34,955 bases of DNA, from contig JAILEN010000153.1 in the NCBI GenBank assembly GCA_024687655.1, positions 1 through 34,955 of the forward strand, in the 5' to 3' direction. The notes under the pieces are model-generated. The model did not search any database, was not told the origin of the DNA, and was given only the letters and a program-made list of their open reading frames with translations. This DNA is from Lachnospiraceae bacterium. GTDB lineage: Bacteria > Bacillota > Clostridia > Lachnospirales > Lachnospiraceae. Every line of letters begins with the position of its first letter. Position 1 is the stretch's first letter. Positions 23,662-32,902 of the stretch are shown one piece after another. Made by a program: the position numbers and the translations under genes.

Positions 23662-25539
23662 TCAGATGAGGCTGTTTACTACCTCAGCCACTTCCTCCTC
23701 TACCATGGGCTTGGCGATGTATCCCTCAAATCCCATCCTCTCATATTCCTTCCTGTCACGCTTGGAGGTCTTGGCCGTCATGATAACGGCAGGAGTATGG
23801 GAATTGGGATTGGCCTCACTGCGCCTGGTGCGGAGCAAAAGCGCGGGGCCGTTGAGTCCCGGCATCAGATCATCCAAAAAGATGAGATCGTACTTAAAGG
23901 TGGCCAGTTCCTTTAATGCCTCCTGGCTGTCCTTCATGGTCTTGACCGTAGCCTTGCTCTGGTTCAAAAATGCATCAGCCACCTTCAGGTTCATTTCGTT
24001 ATCGTCAACCACCAAAAATCTCTTGCCCTGGGCATGCTTGATACGCTTTTTGTCAGCCACGCCGTTAAGGACATTCTGCTTGTGCTGCTGCACCGTCATA
24101 TCGCTCATGATCTTCTGGGAGATATGCACGGTGAATATGGAGCCCTTGCCGTAGGTACTCTTTACCTCGATGGTACCTCCCATGAGGGAAAGTATCTGCT
24201 TGGCAATGGAAAGTCCCAGACCCGTTCCCTCGATACTGCGGTTGTTCTCCATATCCATGCGTTTGAAGTTCTTGAAGAGATCAGCCATGTCCTCTTCCTT
24301 GATGCCCACGCCGGTATCCGTCACGGTAAAGTCAAGATGGACAAAATCATCCTCTACCTCTCCGGATACATCAAATACAATGATACCACGCTTGGTATAT
24401 TTGATGGCGTTGTCGATGATATTGGACAGCACCTGATTCAGCCTCTCCTCATCGCCATAGAGCTCGTCGGGCAGATCCTCCTTGATGCGAAGCTGGCACT
24501 CCACCTTTTTATTGGTAAGCCCGTCAGCCAGCTTTTTGGCAAGGTTGTCCACCATCTCATCCAGATGGTAGTTCTCCTCCACTATGGTAAACTGGCCCGC
24601 CTCCATCTTGGACACATCCAGCACGTCATTTATAATGGACAAAAGTGCGGTACCAGCCTTTTTCATGTCCCTGGAATAATTGAGTACATTGGCCTCCTTG
24701 CTGTTTTGCAGGATGATCTCGTTGATACCCAAAATGGCGTTCATGGGTGTACGGATCTCATGGGAAAGCGATGCGATGAACACACTCTTGGCCTTGTTGG
24801 CGGAGGCCGCCTCTTCCCTAGCCTCCATCAGCTTATTCTGGGTATACAAAAGCTTCTGATAGTCTCTGGTCTCCAGTGCCAGATACAAAATGAACACGCC
24901 AAGGGATGTAAAAAGTGCCACCAGCTTGATCTGGCCCTTGAGAGTAGGCTGCACCGCCGAGACACCGAATACCATCATTATCGTAAAGAAGATGGCGTAT
25001 CGCTCCCTTTGCATCATATTCTTGAACTCACGTATAAAGATCACCAGGGCATACAGGCCGAAATAAACCGCCGGCGCATAGCCTCCCCAGATATACAACG
25101 GTCCGGATGTAAACCTCCACTGAACGGGATCAAAATTGAACACCAGATGGGTAAAGGGATTGGTGGTCATAAGTATAATAGAGTATAAAAGCACCAGATT
25201 GTTCACATAGAGGATAAACCTGGGCCCCCTGTGGTTCGTAAGCCTTGTTATGTAAAGTGCAAAGAAGTAGAGAACAAAATGCTCGGTCAAAAACTGAGTC
25301 CCCTCGATGTAGTCACGCAGGACGCTCCATCCGTAGCCTCTGGGAAGATACAGATCCAGGGGTGCAAAGACCTCCGCCAGGGTGATCAGCAGGGCGCAGT
25401 AAGCCATACACCTGAAGGACCGGGCCGTCTTGTTGTCCTCACCCGAGATCAGATGCAAAAAGATCACGATGATCAGGTCAAAGAATATGGCTGCCACCTC
25501 ATAGGTGACTTTTATGTTGTCCAGCAAATAGTCAACCAT
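23662..25539 (-). CDS. Hybrid sensor histidine kinase (7TM-like sensor, HisKA, HATPase, REC)
   Basis: A 625-aa protein. Residues 1-220 hold about seven hydrophobic segments; a short coiled coil follows. The H-box SHEIRTPMNAI places the phospho-accepting histidine at residue 260. The HATPase has its N-box (NQVLSNIIDNAIKYT), DTGVGI and GTGLGLSI. A receiver domain from about 505 has Asp556 (FLDDLMPG) as the acceptor. It ends after the receiver, with no Hpt or DNA-binding domain. The start overlaps the preceding kinase gene by eight bases. The sensor layout and the histidine position match that kinase exactly, so the two look like a tandem duplication in which this copy lacks the Hpt domain. Confidence 0.93.
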   Translation of the reverse strand: MVDYLLDNIKVTYEVAAIFFDLIIVIFLHLISGEDNKTARSFRCMAYCALLITLAEVFAPLDLYLPRGYGWSVLRDYIEGTQFLTEHFVLYFFALYITRLTNHRGPRFILYVNNLVLLYSIILMTTNPFTHLVFNFDPVQWRFTSGPLYIWGGYAPAVYFGLYALVIFIREFKNMMQRERYAIFFTIMMVFGVSAVQPTLKGQIKLVALFTSLGVFILYLALETRDYQKLLYTQNKLMEAREEAASANKAKSVFIASLSHEIRTPMNAILGINEIILQNSKEANVLNYSRDMKKAGTALLSIINDVLDVSKMEAGQFTIVEENYHLDEMVDNLAKKLADGLTNKKVECQLRIKEDLPDELYGDEERLNQVLSNIIDNAIKYTKRGIIVFDVSGEVEDDFVHLDFTVTDTGVGIKEEDMADLFKNFKRMDMENNRSIEGTGLGLSIAKQILSLMGGTIEVKSTYGKGSIFTVHISQKIMSDMTVQQHKQNVLNGVADKKRIKHAQGKRFLVVDDNEMNLKVADAFLNQSKATVKTMKDSQEALKELATFKYDLIFLDDLMPGLNGPALLLRTRRSEANPNSHTPAVIMTAKTSKRDRKEYERMGFEGYIAKPMVEEEVAEVVNSLI

Positions 25540-27844
25540 CTATCATTTCTCCTGCCTGTTTTGCAACCTTTTCATAGATCGACAAAAACTTCGGTGTCTC
25601 ATTTATGAGGATCTCCTCATTTTTATCCAGATCCTCGCCCTTCATTGCGGCCTTGGCAATGACCTCCAGCCTGTCTGCCTCCTCCCCCAGTCCGTAAGCT
25701 CCTATGGCCCGGCTGGAAGTCTTGACTCCGTGCATAGCGATAACAAATTGCTTGAAATCACCTGCATCCAGATATTTTTTCAGGGACACAGACTTGCCCT
25801 GCCACTGGCTGACAAAGGATCTGAGATGATCCTTGTAATCCTGGATGTCTCCGCAGGCGTTGAGTCCCTCCTCCGCATCTATGGCCGAGGGATCCAAAAC
25901 GATGTCTTCCTCGCCTCCTTCGTAAAGGTCCTCCTGGATATTCTCCGCTTTTTTTTCTATCCTCAGGAAATTGCGGACAGTCTCATTTAACCTGTCAGCC
26001 TCCACAGGCTTGGGCAGATACGCGTCAAAGCCCATATCCATATATTTTTTCTCAGATCCCGACAGGGCGTCCGCAGTCAGGACTACGCAGGGGGTGTCAT
26101 GGTTCTTGGCATGCTCATCCTCTCTGATGGTCCTGAATACCTCAGGGCCGTCCACCACGGGCATGAAGGCATCCAAAAGGATGAGATCGAACTTTTTGAT
26201 CTTTAATATGGCAAGGGCCTCCCTGCCTCCACCTGCTGTGGTAACGTGGACTCCCGTATCCTTCAAAAAGCCCTCCACAACCTTGATGTTCATCTCGTTA
26301 TCGTCCACCACCAGGATCTTTTTACCCGAACCGTCAAAGGCAGTGACGGTATCATCCAGTCTGGTCTCTATCTCGCGGTTGCTGATATCCCGTATGGTCT
26401 CGCCCTTGACATACTTCTGGGGAATGGTGATATAGGTCATGGTACCCATACCGTAGTTACTCTCTACCCCTATGCTGCCGCCCATATTTTCCACAAAGCT
26501 CTTTACGATGGAAAGACCGATACCGGTGCCCTCCACCCCCTTGGTCTCGTCTTCATTGACGCGCTTGTAGGTCTCAAACAGGTTCTTCATATCCTCTTCC
26601 TTGATACCTATACCGGTATCCATGATCTGAACCTTCATGACCACCCTGTTGTCATCCTCGAAATCACCCCTGACACACAGGACCACCACTCCGTGGTTGG
26701 TGTACTTTACGGAATTGTTGAGAACGTTGACCAAAATCTGGCGTATGCGCACACAATCACCTACCATGGTATCCGGCAGATCCTGATCCACCTCGGCAAT
26801 ATAGGTAAGGCCCTTGTCCTTGACACGGGAGCCAATGATGATCTCCACATCTGCCAGCATGTCAGACAGATGATACTGTGCCTCCACAAAATCGATATTG
26901 CCCGTCTCTATCTTGGAAATGTCCAGCACCTGATTGATGATTGTAAGTAGCGCATCTCCTGCCTGCCTCATATCCCTGGCATGGTCTATGGTGGCAAAGT
27001 CGTGGGACTCCTTTAAAATCATCTCATTAAGTCCCATAAAAGCATTGAGGGGTGTGCGTATCTCATGGGACATATTTGCCAAAAATGTGCTCTTGGCCTC
27101 ATTGGCCGCCAGCGCCTCCTCCCTGGCACGCTCCAGTGACTCGGTCATATCCATGAGCTGGGCGTAGTCCTCCGTCTCAAGACTCAGATAGATAACAAAA
27201 AGCACCAGCGATGTCATCAGACCGCTCAGGGTGAAAATGTTACCCAGAAGGGGCTGGGCTACCATACCCACGACCATGAGAACCCCCGCCATATACATGG
27301 TGTACCGGGATCTGGGCCGCAGGTTTTTGAGGTTGGTGATGAAAAATACCAGACCGCATACATAGGCAAAAAACGGCATGCCTATACCGATGGGCCAGTA
27401 TAGTGGACCATGCAAAAACCTGTGCTCCTCGAAGCTGTACAGGGAAACACAGCCATCCCACATATTGCGGACAATGAAGAAAGCATATACGGCCAAAAAG
27501 ATACCCTCAAATATCCTGAAGCCCTTCCTCACTTTTTTATTAAAGGCCAGGCTCAGGTAAGTGATAAGGCCGAAGCCGTAGAGCATAACGAAAAGATATG
27601 AAAATAAATTGGTGGTATTGAGAAGATAATAGGACCAGTTGTTGGGCTGCATGTCACCCATCCATGCACGGGACACCTCGGTGTAGATGATGATCATGCT
27701 GAAAGTGGTCAAACGGCGAAAAGCCCTGGTCTCCTCGGTCTTTTGCCTGGTTTGACGGGCTGAAAAAATGATAAGTATGATGTTAAAAAGAATCGCGGAG
27801 GCTTCAATATGAGCCTCCGGGTGTCTTAACATTGCATCAAGCAT
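25532..27844 (-). CDS. Hybrid sensor histidine kinase with receiver and Hpt domains
   Basis: A 770-aa protein with a seven-TM-like sensor (1-220), coiled coil, H-box SHEIRTPLNAF (His260), HATPase (NNSVKYT, DTGIGI, GTGIGLSI), a receiver with Asp558 (LLDAFMPVVDG) and a C-terminal Hpt domain with His705 (MHGVKTSSRAIGA). It therefore holds His-Asp-His of a phosphorelay in one chain; the final receiver is not evident here. It starts three bases after the diguanylate cyclase stop codon and overlaps the next kinase by eight bases, so all three are translated from one message. Its Hpt could also serve the neighbouring kinase, which has none; this is inference. Confidence 0.94.
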   Translation of the reverse strand: MLDAMLRHPEAHIEASAILFNIILIIFSARQTRQKTEETRAFRRLTTFSMIIIYTEVSRAWMGDMQPNNWSYYLLNTTNLFSYLFVMLYGFGLITYLSLAFNKKVRKGFRIFEGIFLAVYAFFIVRNMWDGCVSLYSFEEHRFLHGPLYWPIGIGMPFFAYVCGLVFFITNLKNLRPRSRYTMYMAGVLMVVGMVAQPLLGNIFTLSGLMTSLVLFVIYLSLETEDYAQLMDMTESLERAREEALAANEAKSTFLANMSHEIRTPLNAFMGLNEMILKESHDFATIDHARDMRQAGDALLTIINQVLDISKIETGNIDFVEAQYHLSDMLADVEIIIGSRVKDKGLTYIAEVDQDLPDTMVGDCVRIRQILVNVLNNSVKYTNHGVVVLCVRGDFEDDNRVVMKVQIMDTGIGIKEEDMKNLFETYKRVNEDETKGVEGTGIGLSIVKSFVENMGGSIGVESNYGMGTMTYITIPQKYVKGETIRDISNREIETRLDDTVTAFDGSGKKILVVDDNEMNIKVVEGFLKDTGVHVTTAGGGREALAILKIKKFDLILLDAFMPVVDGPEVFRTIREDEHAKNHDTPCVVLTADALSGSEKKYMDMGFDAYLPKPVEADRLNETVRNFLRIEKKAENIQEDLYEGGEEDIVLDPSAIDAEEGLNACGDIQDYKDHLRSFVSQWQGKSVSLKKYLDAGDFKQFVIAMHGVKTSSRAIGAYGLGEEADRLEVIAKAAMKGEDLDKNEEILINETPKFLSIYEKVAKQAGEMIDG

Positions 27845-27847
27845 AGA

Positions 27848-28969
27848 TCAACCTTTTTCCTCTGAATGCTCAACATAGAATCCGAATGAATCCTTGCCCT
27901 TTTTCTTGACAATGTATAATGCTTCATCAGCCCTCTGGAACATGGTCTCGTATGCCACTTCCTGTCCCTCGGGCTTTTCATATGCACCGATACTGGTGGT
28001 GACGACTATGTCAGGGCTGCCTGTGACGATACCATGCATGCCCTCCCTCACCCGGTCCAGACATGCCTCCACATCAGCACGTCTCACATCCTTTTTAAAG
28101 AACATCATGAACTCGTCTCCGCCCATGCGTCCCACGATGGCCTGGTCACCTCCCACGTTACGAAGGAGGATGGCCACACTTTTTAAAACGTGGTCTCCTG
28201 CGGCGTGGCCCATGGTGTCGTTGACTCTCTTGAAGTCATCCACATCCACAATGCAAAGGGTCATGCGGTCCCGGGAATGCTTTTTTATATAATGTAAAAG
28301 CTTCTCCTCAACTGCGCCGCGGTTGTAGATCTGGGTCAGTACATCCTTTCTTGCCATCTCCTTTACCAGCTCCGCCTGAACAAAGGTGGAATTGCGGAAG
28401 TGGTACACCAGGTAGGACAGGTATATCCCCATGAACATGGCCAAAAGCGCCGCAAAAAGATTGATGGAGAATATCTCCTCGGACTTAAAGATATAAGAGG
28501 CGATGATCAGCGCCGCCGATTCCAGCGCCGTCACGATCATGGTCACATTCCATGTGAATATAAAGGATGGGATGAAGCCTATCATGATGGGAGCAAAATA
28601 AATGGCGCTCTGTGGCATCCAGGGAGGAGCCACGGAAATGGTGATCACAAAGACCATCACATAAAGCTGGAAGATCAGGCATGTAACCTGCACCTCCTTA
28701 AAGCTCCGCTCCTTTTTAAAATGTCTGAAGAAGATATATATGAACACACATATCTGGACGATCAGAGCATCGCGGTAGATAAAGTTGATACCCCAGTTTG
28801 CGAATTTTAACGGAACAATAATGTTATATGCAACAAGGATAGCTGTGTACAATACACTGATCGTACACAGCACTCCCTGATTCTGTTTTGCTATGGACTC
28901 AGACTCAGCCTCCAGATACTCCCTGGAAACATCCTGAATATGAGCCACTCCGCTAAAAAGACTGCTCAT
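27848..28969 (-). CDS. Membrane-anchored diguanylate cyclase (GGDEF)
   Basis: A 373-aa protein with about six hydrophobic segments in residues 35-195 and a GGDEF domain from about 205 (DVLTQIYNRGAVEEKL, then GRMGGDEFMMF with GGDEF at 283-287). The intact motif predicts synthesis of cyclic di-GMP from two GTP. The RxxD inhibitory site normally found five residues before GGDEF is not present, so product inhibition at that site may be lost. The ATG at 28969 has GGGGAG upstream. It follows the chemoreceptor gene by 29 bases and precedes the Hpt kinase by three, suggesting one signalling unit linking chemotaxis, c-di-GMP and phosphorelay. Confidence 0.93.
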   Translation of the reverse strand: MSSLFSGVAHIQDVSREYLEAESESIAKQNQGVLCTISVLYTAILVAYNIIVPLKFANWGINFIYRDALIVQICVFIYIFFRHFKKERSFKEVQVTCLIFQLYVMVFVITISVAPPWMPQSAIYFAPIMIGFIPSFIFTWNVTMIVTALESAALIIASYIFKSEEIFSINLFAALLAMFMGIYLSYLVYHFRNSTFVQAELVKEMARKDVLTQIYNRGAVEEKLLHYIKKHSRDRMTLCIVDVDDFKRVNDTMGHAAGDHVLKSVAILLRNVGGDQAIVGRMGGDEFMMFFKKDVRRADVEACLDRVREGMHGIVTGSPDIVVTTSIGAYEKPEGQEVAYETMFQRADEALYIVKKKGKDSFGFYVEHSEEKG

Positions 28970-28998
28970 AACCGCTCCCCATGCGGTGCTTTACAATA

Positions 28999-30768
28999 CT
29001 AACCCTCTTGTGTATTATCTGTCTCCAGATCTGATACCATATCTGACGCATCAACTCTGAACTCCTTGATGATGCGATCCAGATCAAGTGCAGACTGGTT
29101 AACGTTGTTGCCGTTTTCAGCCAGGATCTCGACGCTGGTATTAACAGTATCGGTGGTGGCGTTAAGCTCCTCTGCGGTAGCGGCATTCTCCTCGGAGATG
29201 GCCGACAGGCTCTCAATAAGTCCGGAGATGTTGGCCACGCCGTCACTGAGATTCTGGTTGGCTGCATGGAACTCATCCGCTGTGGCATTGATGTTCTGGA
29301 TGCCGCTGGCAATATCCGTAAAGCTGTTGCTGGTCTCCTCAACTGCCTCTTTCTGACGGCTGACATATTCACGTACATTGTCGCTCTGCTTAGCCGCATT
29401 GTCGGTGTTGTGCTGGAGGTCTGCCAGCATCTCATTGATGATATTAACGGAATTGGCTGACTGCTCGGACAGATCCCTGATCTCATCAGCAACAACCGCA
29501 AAGCCCTTGCCTGCCTCTCCTGCACGGGCAGCCTCGATGGATGCGTTAAGTGAAAGCAGGTTGGTCTGGCTGGCAATGGAGGAAATGAGATCCGATGCCT
29601 CGGAAATCTTTTTTGTGGACTCCTCGATACCGCCGATCACCTCGAAAATCTCCTCGAATGCGTCTACACTCTGCTCGGTAATGGACTTCAGTCCGTCCAC
29701 TCTCTGGAGTCCCTCGTCGGTAACCTGACGTATCTGTGAAGATACCTCAGCCAGGGCATTGGCATTGGCCGTGTTCTTCTGCATCATCTCATCTACCGTA
29801 GACATATGGCTGGCGATGTCGGCAATGTCCGTAGCCTGGGATGTAGCTGTGTTGGCAAGCTCCGAAGCCGCACTGTTGATGTGGGCGATGGAGCCAGAAG
29901 TCTCTGATGTGGAATGACCCATCTGGGTGGAGGACTCCGCCAGAGCCATGGAGGATCCCTGCAGCATGGAGATCATGTGTAAAAGATGTCCCTGAACATC
30001 CCTTGCAGCAAGATTCAATGTGCAGATCTCGTCCTTACCCTCAAGAGGATCGATAGTATCCGTCAGATCGTTATGAGCAATGGATTCGATCTTTTTGGTA
30101 ACGTACTGGAGATTGACTCTTATATATCTGATGACCCAGGCAGCAAAGACTACAACTACTGCGAGGATCACGATGATGATGGTAATGATGGACACCAGCT
30201 TTTTGTGAGTCTCAGCCAAAAGCATATTCTTCTCATCCTCAGCATAAGCATTGATGATGTCGCCCATATCATTGATGGAGCCACTGACCAGCGAAAAGCT
30301 CTCCGTGGATGCACGGTAATCACTCTCTGTGCTGCCCTCTGGATATGCAACATCATTCCAGGTGGGATAATTATTGTTGAACTGTGTAAGACAGTTGTTG
30401 ATATTGTTGCCATCAAAGTCGTAGGTGCCTACAGCGGGATATTTATCTACGATCTCCTGGATCTTGCCGATACCGTCAAAGGTCTGCTGGGCATTCTCGG
30501 TGAAATCATCCAAAAGAGAAGGATCCGGCTGTTCACCGTATGCGGAAGCCGCCATGTACTGCTCCTGAGCCAGCCTGGCCTGATAAAGATCACGGTCGGC
30601 AGTATTAACAATATTATTGATGTTGTAAAGCTGCTCATAGAAGATCTTCTCCGATTCGTCCATGACACTGTTGACCCTGTTGCCCAGAAGAAGCATGCCA
30701 ATGATAGCTGCTACCACCATGGGTATCGCTGCCAGCATGAGTTTTCCGCGAATTGAAAGATTTCTCAT
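28999..30768 (-). CDS. Methyl-accepting chemotaxis protein with extracellular sensor and HAMP
   Basis: A 589-aa chemoreceptor of classical layout: TM1 (about 8-29), an extracellular helical ligand-binding domain (30-192, four-helix-bundle-like), TM2 (193-215), HAMP (about 215-265) and a cytoplasmic coiled coil with the conserved tip ([20 protein letters not shown], then [15 protein letters not shown]). It would signal to CheA/CheW. The start is the ATG at 30768, seven bases after GGAGG. A GTG two codons earlier overlaps poorly with that site. It is the first gene of the four-gene signalling operon, and its ligand is unknown. Confidence 0.94.
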   Translation of the reverse strand: MRNLSIRGKLMLAAIPMVVAAIIGMLLLGNRVNSVMDESEKIFYEQLYNINNIVNTADRDLYQARLAQEQYMAASAYGEQPDPSLLDDFTENAQQTFDGIGKIQEIVDKYPAVGTYDFDGNNINNCLTQFNNNYPTWNDVAYPEGSTESDYRASTESFSLVSGSINDMGDIINAYAEDEKNMLLAETHKKLVSIITIIIVILAVVVVFAAWVIRYIRVNLQYVTKKIESIAHNDLTDTIDPLEGKDEICTLNLAARDVQGHLLHMISMLQGSSMALAESSTQMGHSTSETSGSIAHINSAASELANTATSQATDIADIASHMSTVDEMMQKNTANANALAEVSSQIRQVTDEGLQRVDGLKSITEQSVDAFEEIFEVIGGIEESTKKISEASDLISSIASQTNLLSLNASIEAARAGEAGKGFAVVADEIRDLSEQSANSVNIINEMLADLQHNTDNAAKQSDNVREYVSRQKEAVEETSNSFTDIASGIQNINATADEFHAANQNLSDGVANISGLIESLSAISEENAATAEELNATTDTVNTSVEILAENGNNVNQSALDLDRIIKEFRVDASDMVSDLETDNTQEG

Positions 30769-30851
30769 AATCACCCCTCCGTTCCGTCGACAATCGAATC
30801 ATCCACACACCAACGATCGCCTGTTCTTTATTGTGCTAAAGTCTTGGTCTA

Positions 30852-30857
30852 ATTATA
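30852..30857 (-). promoter_or_regulatory. Candidate -10 box for the signalling operon
   Basis: TATAAT on the minus strand, about 85 bases upstream of the chemoreceptor ATG, overlapping a second possible box, TATTAT. The best -35 at 17 bases is poor (GGAAAA), so an activator may be needed. No sigma-28 motif was seen. Confidence 0.45.
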
Positions 30858-30900
30858 ATACAACCGTACTTTCTTTTCCATAGAAAAACCCAACTTTACT

Positions 30901-31920
30901 CTAGTTGAATCCCATGATCCTCTGGGAAACCTTGTAGGCCTTGACGGACAGATAACGCCCCAGTCTGCCCGGCAGGTTCATGGATCCGCCCATAACACCG
31001 TATCGCAGGTGCCTGTAGGTGCGGGTATCCTTGTTCTTGATATATCTCCAAAGCTCTTTTACCTTGGCCAGGTTCACGGGGTCATGGCTCACATACCCGA
31101 TGGCCGACGACACCACCGTGATGGTCTCAAGATAGGAGAGCATATATTTTCTCAAATGATCGTCGAGGTCCATCTCGTAGAGATTGTAGGCATCGATCAT
31201 CAGATAGTTCACCCTGAGCTGCTGATCGATGCGGGATATCATGATCTGCTCAGTGACCGACTGTCCCTCCCGGCCGATAAAATATCTGTAAAAATCAACA
31301 TCCAGATAATAAAGTGTCTTTACGTAAGGTAAGGGAATATATACGAAAAGATTGTCCACATAGAAGGTGTGCTCCGGCAGCACCAGTCCGCACTGGCGAA
31401 GCATCTCGGTCCTGTAGGTGACGGAATGCATCAGGATGGAAAAGCCCCTGATATTGTGCTTCATGCCGTCCCAGCCAATGACCTCTCCCTTGGGAAAAAG
31501 GGGACCGTAAAACATCCTGCGATGCTGATCCGTGGAGACCTTTTCATACACGTAATTTGTCAAAAGCATGTCCACCGGAGTGCCATTGTCCACCAGCATA
31601 TGAAGTGTCTCAAGGACCTTTTTATATGCCTCGGGATCCACCCAGTCATCGGAATCCACTACCTTGTAGTACATACCGGTAGCGGCAGCAAGCCCCGCAT
31701 TGACTGCGGAGCCGTGACCGCCATTTTCCTTGTGGATCACCTTTACTATGTCAGGATAGTGCCTGGCATAAGAATCAGCTATATCTCCGGTGTTGTCCAT
31801 AGAGCCATCATCCACGATTATGATCTCGATGTCATCACCTCCGGGGAGTAATGACTCTATGCACTTTCCCATGTATGAAAATGAATTGTAGCAAGGTATT
31901 GCAAAGCTTATCAGCTTCAT
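30901..31920 (-). CDS. Family 2 glycosyltransferase
   Basis: A 339-aa GT-A fold enzyme. The nucleotide-sugar binding half is clear: ISFAIPCYNSFSYMGKCIES, IIIVDDGSMDNT, GGHGSAVNAGL and the metal-binding VVDSDDW near residues 88-93. The C-terminal 150 residues are family-variable and there is no TM segment. It should transfer a sugar from a nucleotide donor to a surface polysaccharide, lipid or protein; donor and acceptor are unknown. It starts 11 bases after the hydratase stop codon with GAGGA upstream, so the two are probably co-transcribed, although no functional tie is apparent. Confidence 0.92.
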   Translation of the reverse strand: MKLISFAIPCYNSFSYMGKCIESLLPGGDDIEIIIVDDGSMDNTGDIADSYARHYPDIVKVIHKENGGHGSAVNAGLAAATGMYYKVVDSDDWVDPEAYKKVLETLHMLVDNGTPVDMLLTNYVYEKVSTDQHRRMFYGPLFPKGEVIGWDGMKHNIRGFSILMHSVTYRTEMLRQCGLVLPEHTFYVDNLFVYIPLPYVKTLYYLDVDFYRYFIGREGQSVTEQIMISRIDQQLRVNYLMIDAYNLYEMDLDDHLRKYMLSYLETITVVSSAIGYVSHDPVNLAKVKELWRYIKNKDTRTYRHLRYGVMGGSMNLPGRLGRYLSVKAYKVSQRIMGFN

Positions 31921-31931
31921 AAAATGTCCTC

Positions 31932-32735
31932 TTAGAAATCGGTAAGTTCAGCTGCACGCTTCTCCAAAAATGCTCCCATGCCTTCCTTCTTGTCATGTGT
32001 GTCATTGACAACACCAAAGAGGTTAGCCTCCATCTCAACTGCGTTATGGATGTCCATATCATAGCCGTTGTTGATGGCTGCCTTGGCAACAGCGTTGGCG
32101 TAACTGCCCTTTGAAATGATCTTCTTAGCCATAGCCTCACAGGTAGGATAGAGCTCGTCAGCGGGAACAACCTTATTAACGAGGCCGATACGATAAGCCT
32201 CTGCAGCGTCAACATTATCACAGGTAAAGATCATCTCCTTGGCGCGTCCCATGCCTACCAGACGAGCCAGTCTCTGTGTGCCGCCGAAGCCGGGGATGAT
32301 GCCCAGGCCTGTCTCGGGCTGACCGAAGATGGCGTTGTCGGAAGCGATCCTGATATCACATGCCATGGCGATCTCACATCCGCCGCCCAGTGCAAAGCCG
32401 TTGACTGCGGCGATGGTCACCTGTCTCATCTCCATAAGCTTGAAGAAAGGCTTGCTCGCCTTGATGCCGAATGCTCTAGCCTCGGGAGCGGTGAAATTGA
32501 CCATCTCGGAGATATCTGCGCCTGCAACGAAGGACTTGTAAGGGTTGTCCTTTTTGTCGGGGCCGCCTGTAAGGATGACTACTTTGATGTCATCTCTTGC
32601 CTCGATCTCATCGAGAGCTACCGTAAGCTCCTCAAGTGTCTCGGAATTCAGTGCGTTGAGCGCTGCGGGACGGGAAATAGTAAGTCTTGCTATCTCGTCT
32701 GCTACCTCAAGCTTAAGATTTTTGAAGTCTGCCAT
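31932..32735 (-). CDS. crt: Enoyl-CoA hydratase / 3-hydroxybutyryl-CoA dehydratase (crotonase family)
   Basis: A 267-aa crotonase. The oxyanion-hole segments (SFVAGADISEM; NGFALGGG) and both catalytic glutamates are present: Glu121 in GGGCEIAMACDI and Glu141 in FGQPETGLGIIPG. It hydrates crotonyl-CoA-type substrates or runs in reverse in butyrate formation. The loop after ILTGGPD is a few residues longer than in typical Crt. In butyrate producers crt often lies with thl, hbd, bcd and etf genes; here it stands apart, next to a glycosyltransferase. The ribosome-binding site AAGGAGGG and a sigma-A-like promoter precede it. The symbol crt is by family resemblance. Confidence 0.88.
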   Translation of the reverse strand: MADFKNLKLEVADEIARLTISRPAALNALNSETLEELTVALDEIEARDDIKVVILTGGPDKKDNPYKSFVAGADISEMVNFTAPEARAFGIKASKPFFKLMEMRQVTIAAVNGFALGGGCEIAMACDIRIASDNAIFGQPETGLGIIPGFGGTQRLARLVGMGRAKEMIFTCDNVDAAEAYRIGLVNKVVPADELYPTCEAMAKKIISKGSYANAVAKAAINNGYDMDIHNAVEMEANLFGVVNDTHDKKEGMGAFLEKRAAELTDF

Positions 32736-32794
32736 TTTAAAACCCTCCTTGAAAATACTTTTATATTAAGCCTTGCGGCTTTTAGCCAATCTAA

Positions 32795-32823
32795 ATGATA
32801 CTTTATTTGCGTTAAAAAAGCAA
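32795..32823 (-). promoter_or_regulatory. Sigma-A-like promoter of crt
   Basis: TTGCTT (32823-32818), 17 bases, TATCAT (32800-32795) on the minus strand. The -35 lies in the T-tract of the preceding terminator, a compact arrangement. The transcript would begin near small hairpins, AGCC-GCAA-GGCT and an overlapping GGCT-AAA-AGCC. Confidence 0.55.
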
Positions 32824-32853
32824 CAAAAAAGAGGGCAGCGCCAAAGCCGCCCT
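32822..32853 (-). terminator. Intrinsic terminator of the anion transporter gene
   Basis: On the minus strand, AGGGCGGC-TTTGGC-GCTGCCCT forms an 8-bp stem with one G-U pair and a 6-base loop, followed by CTTTTTTG. It lies 50 bases past the transporter stop codon. Confidence 0.9.
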
Positions 32854-32873
32854 GAAGATTAAAATAACGTCAG

Positions 32874-32897
32874 CCGGGGTATTTTAAAAGCCCCCGG
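32874..32897. other. Second hairpin after the anion transporter gene
   Basis: CCGGGG (32874-32879) and CCCCGG (32892-32897) flank an AT-rich loop containing TTTTAAAA. It sits between the stop codon and the main terminator and has no U-tract of its own, so it may protect the mRNA end. Confidence 0.5.
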
Positions 32898-32902
32898 TGG
32901 TT

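Noticed and set aside
24034-25188. Long plus-strand open frame (384 codons) opposite the hybrid kinase gene
   Set aside because: No ribosome-binding site or family resemblance; it is histidine/leucine/glycine-rich in the way expected from antisense of a conserved gene.
30775-30900. Leader of the signalling operon considered as a c-di-GMP riboswitch
   Set aside because: The GCACA and ACAGG fragments are not arranged as in the GEMM core, and no matching tetraloop-receptor pattern is visible.
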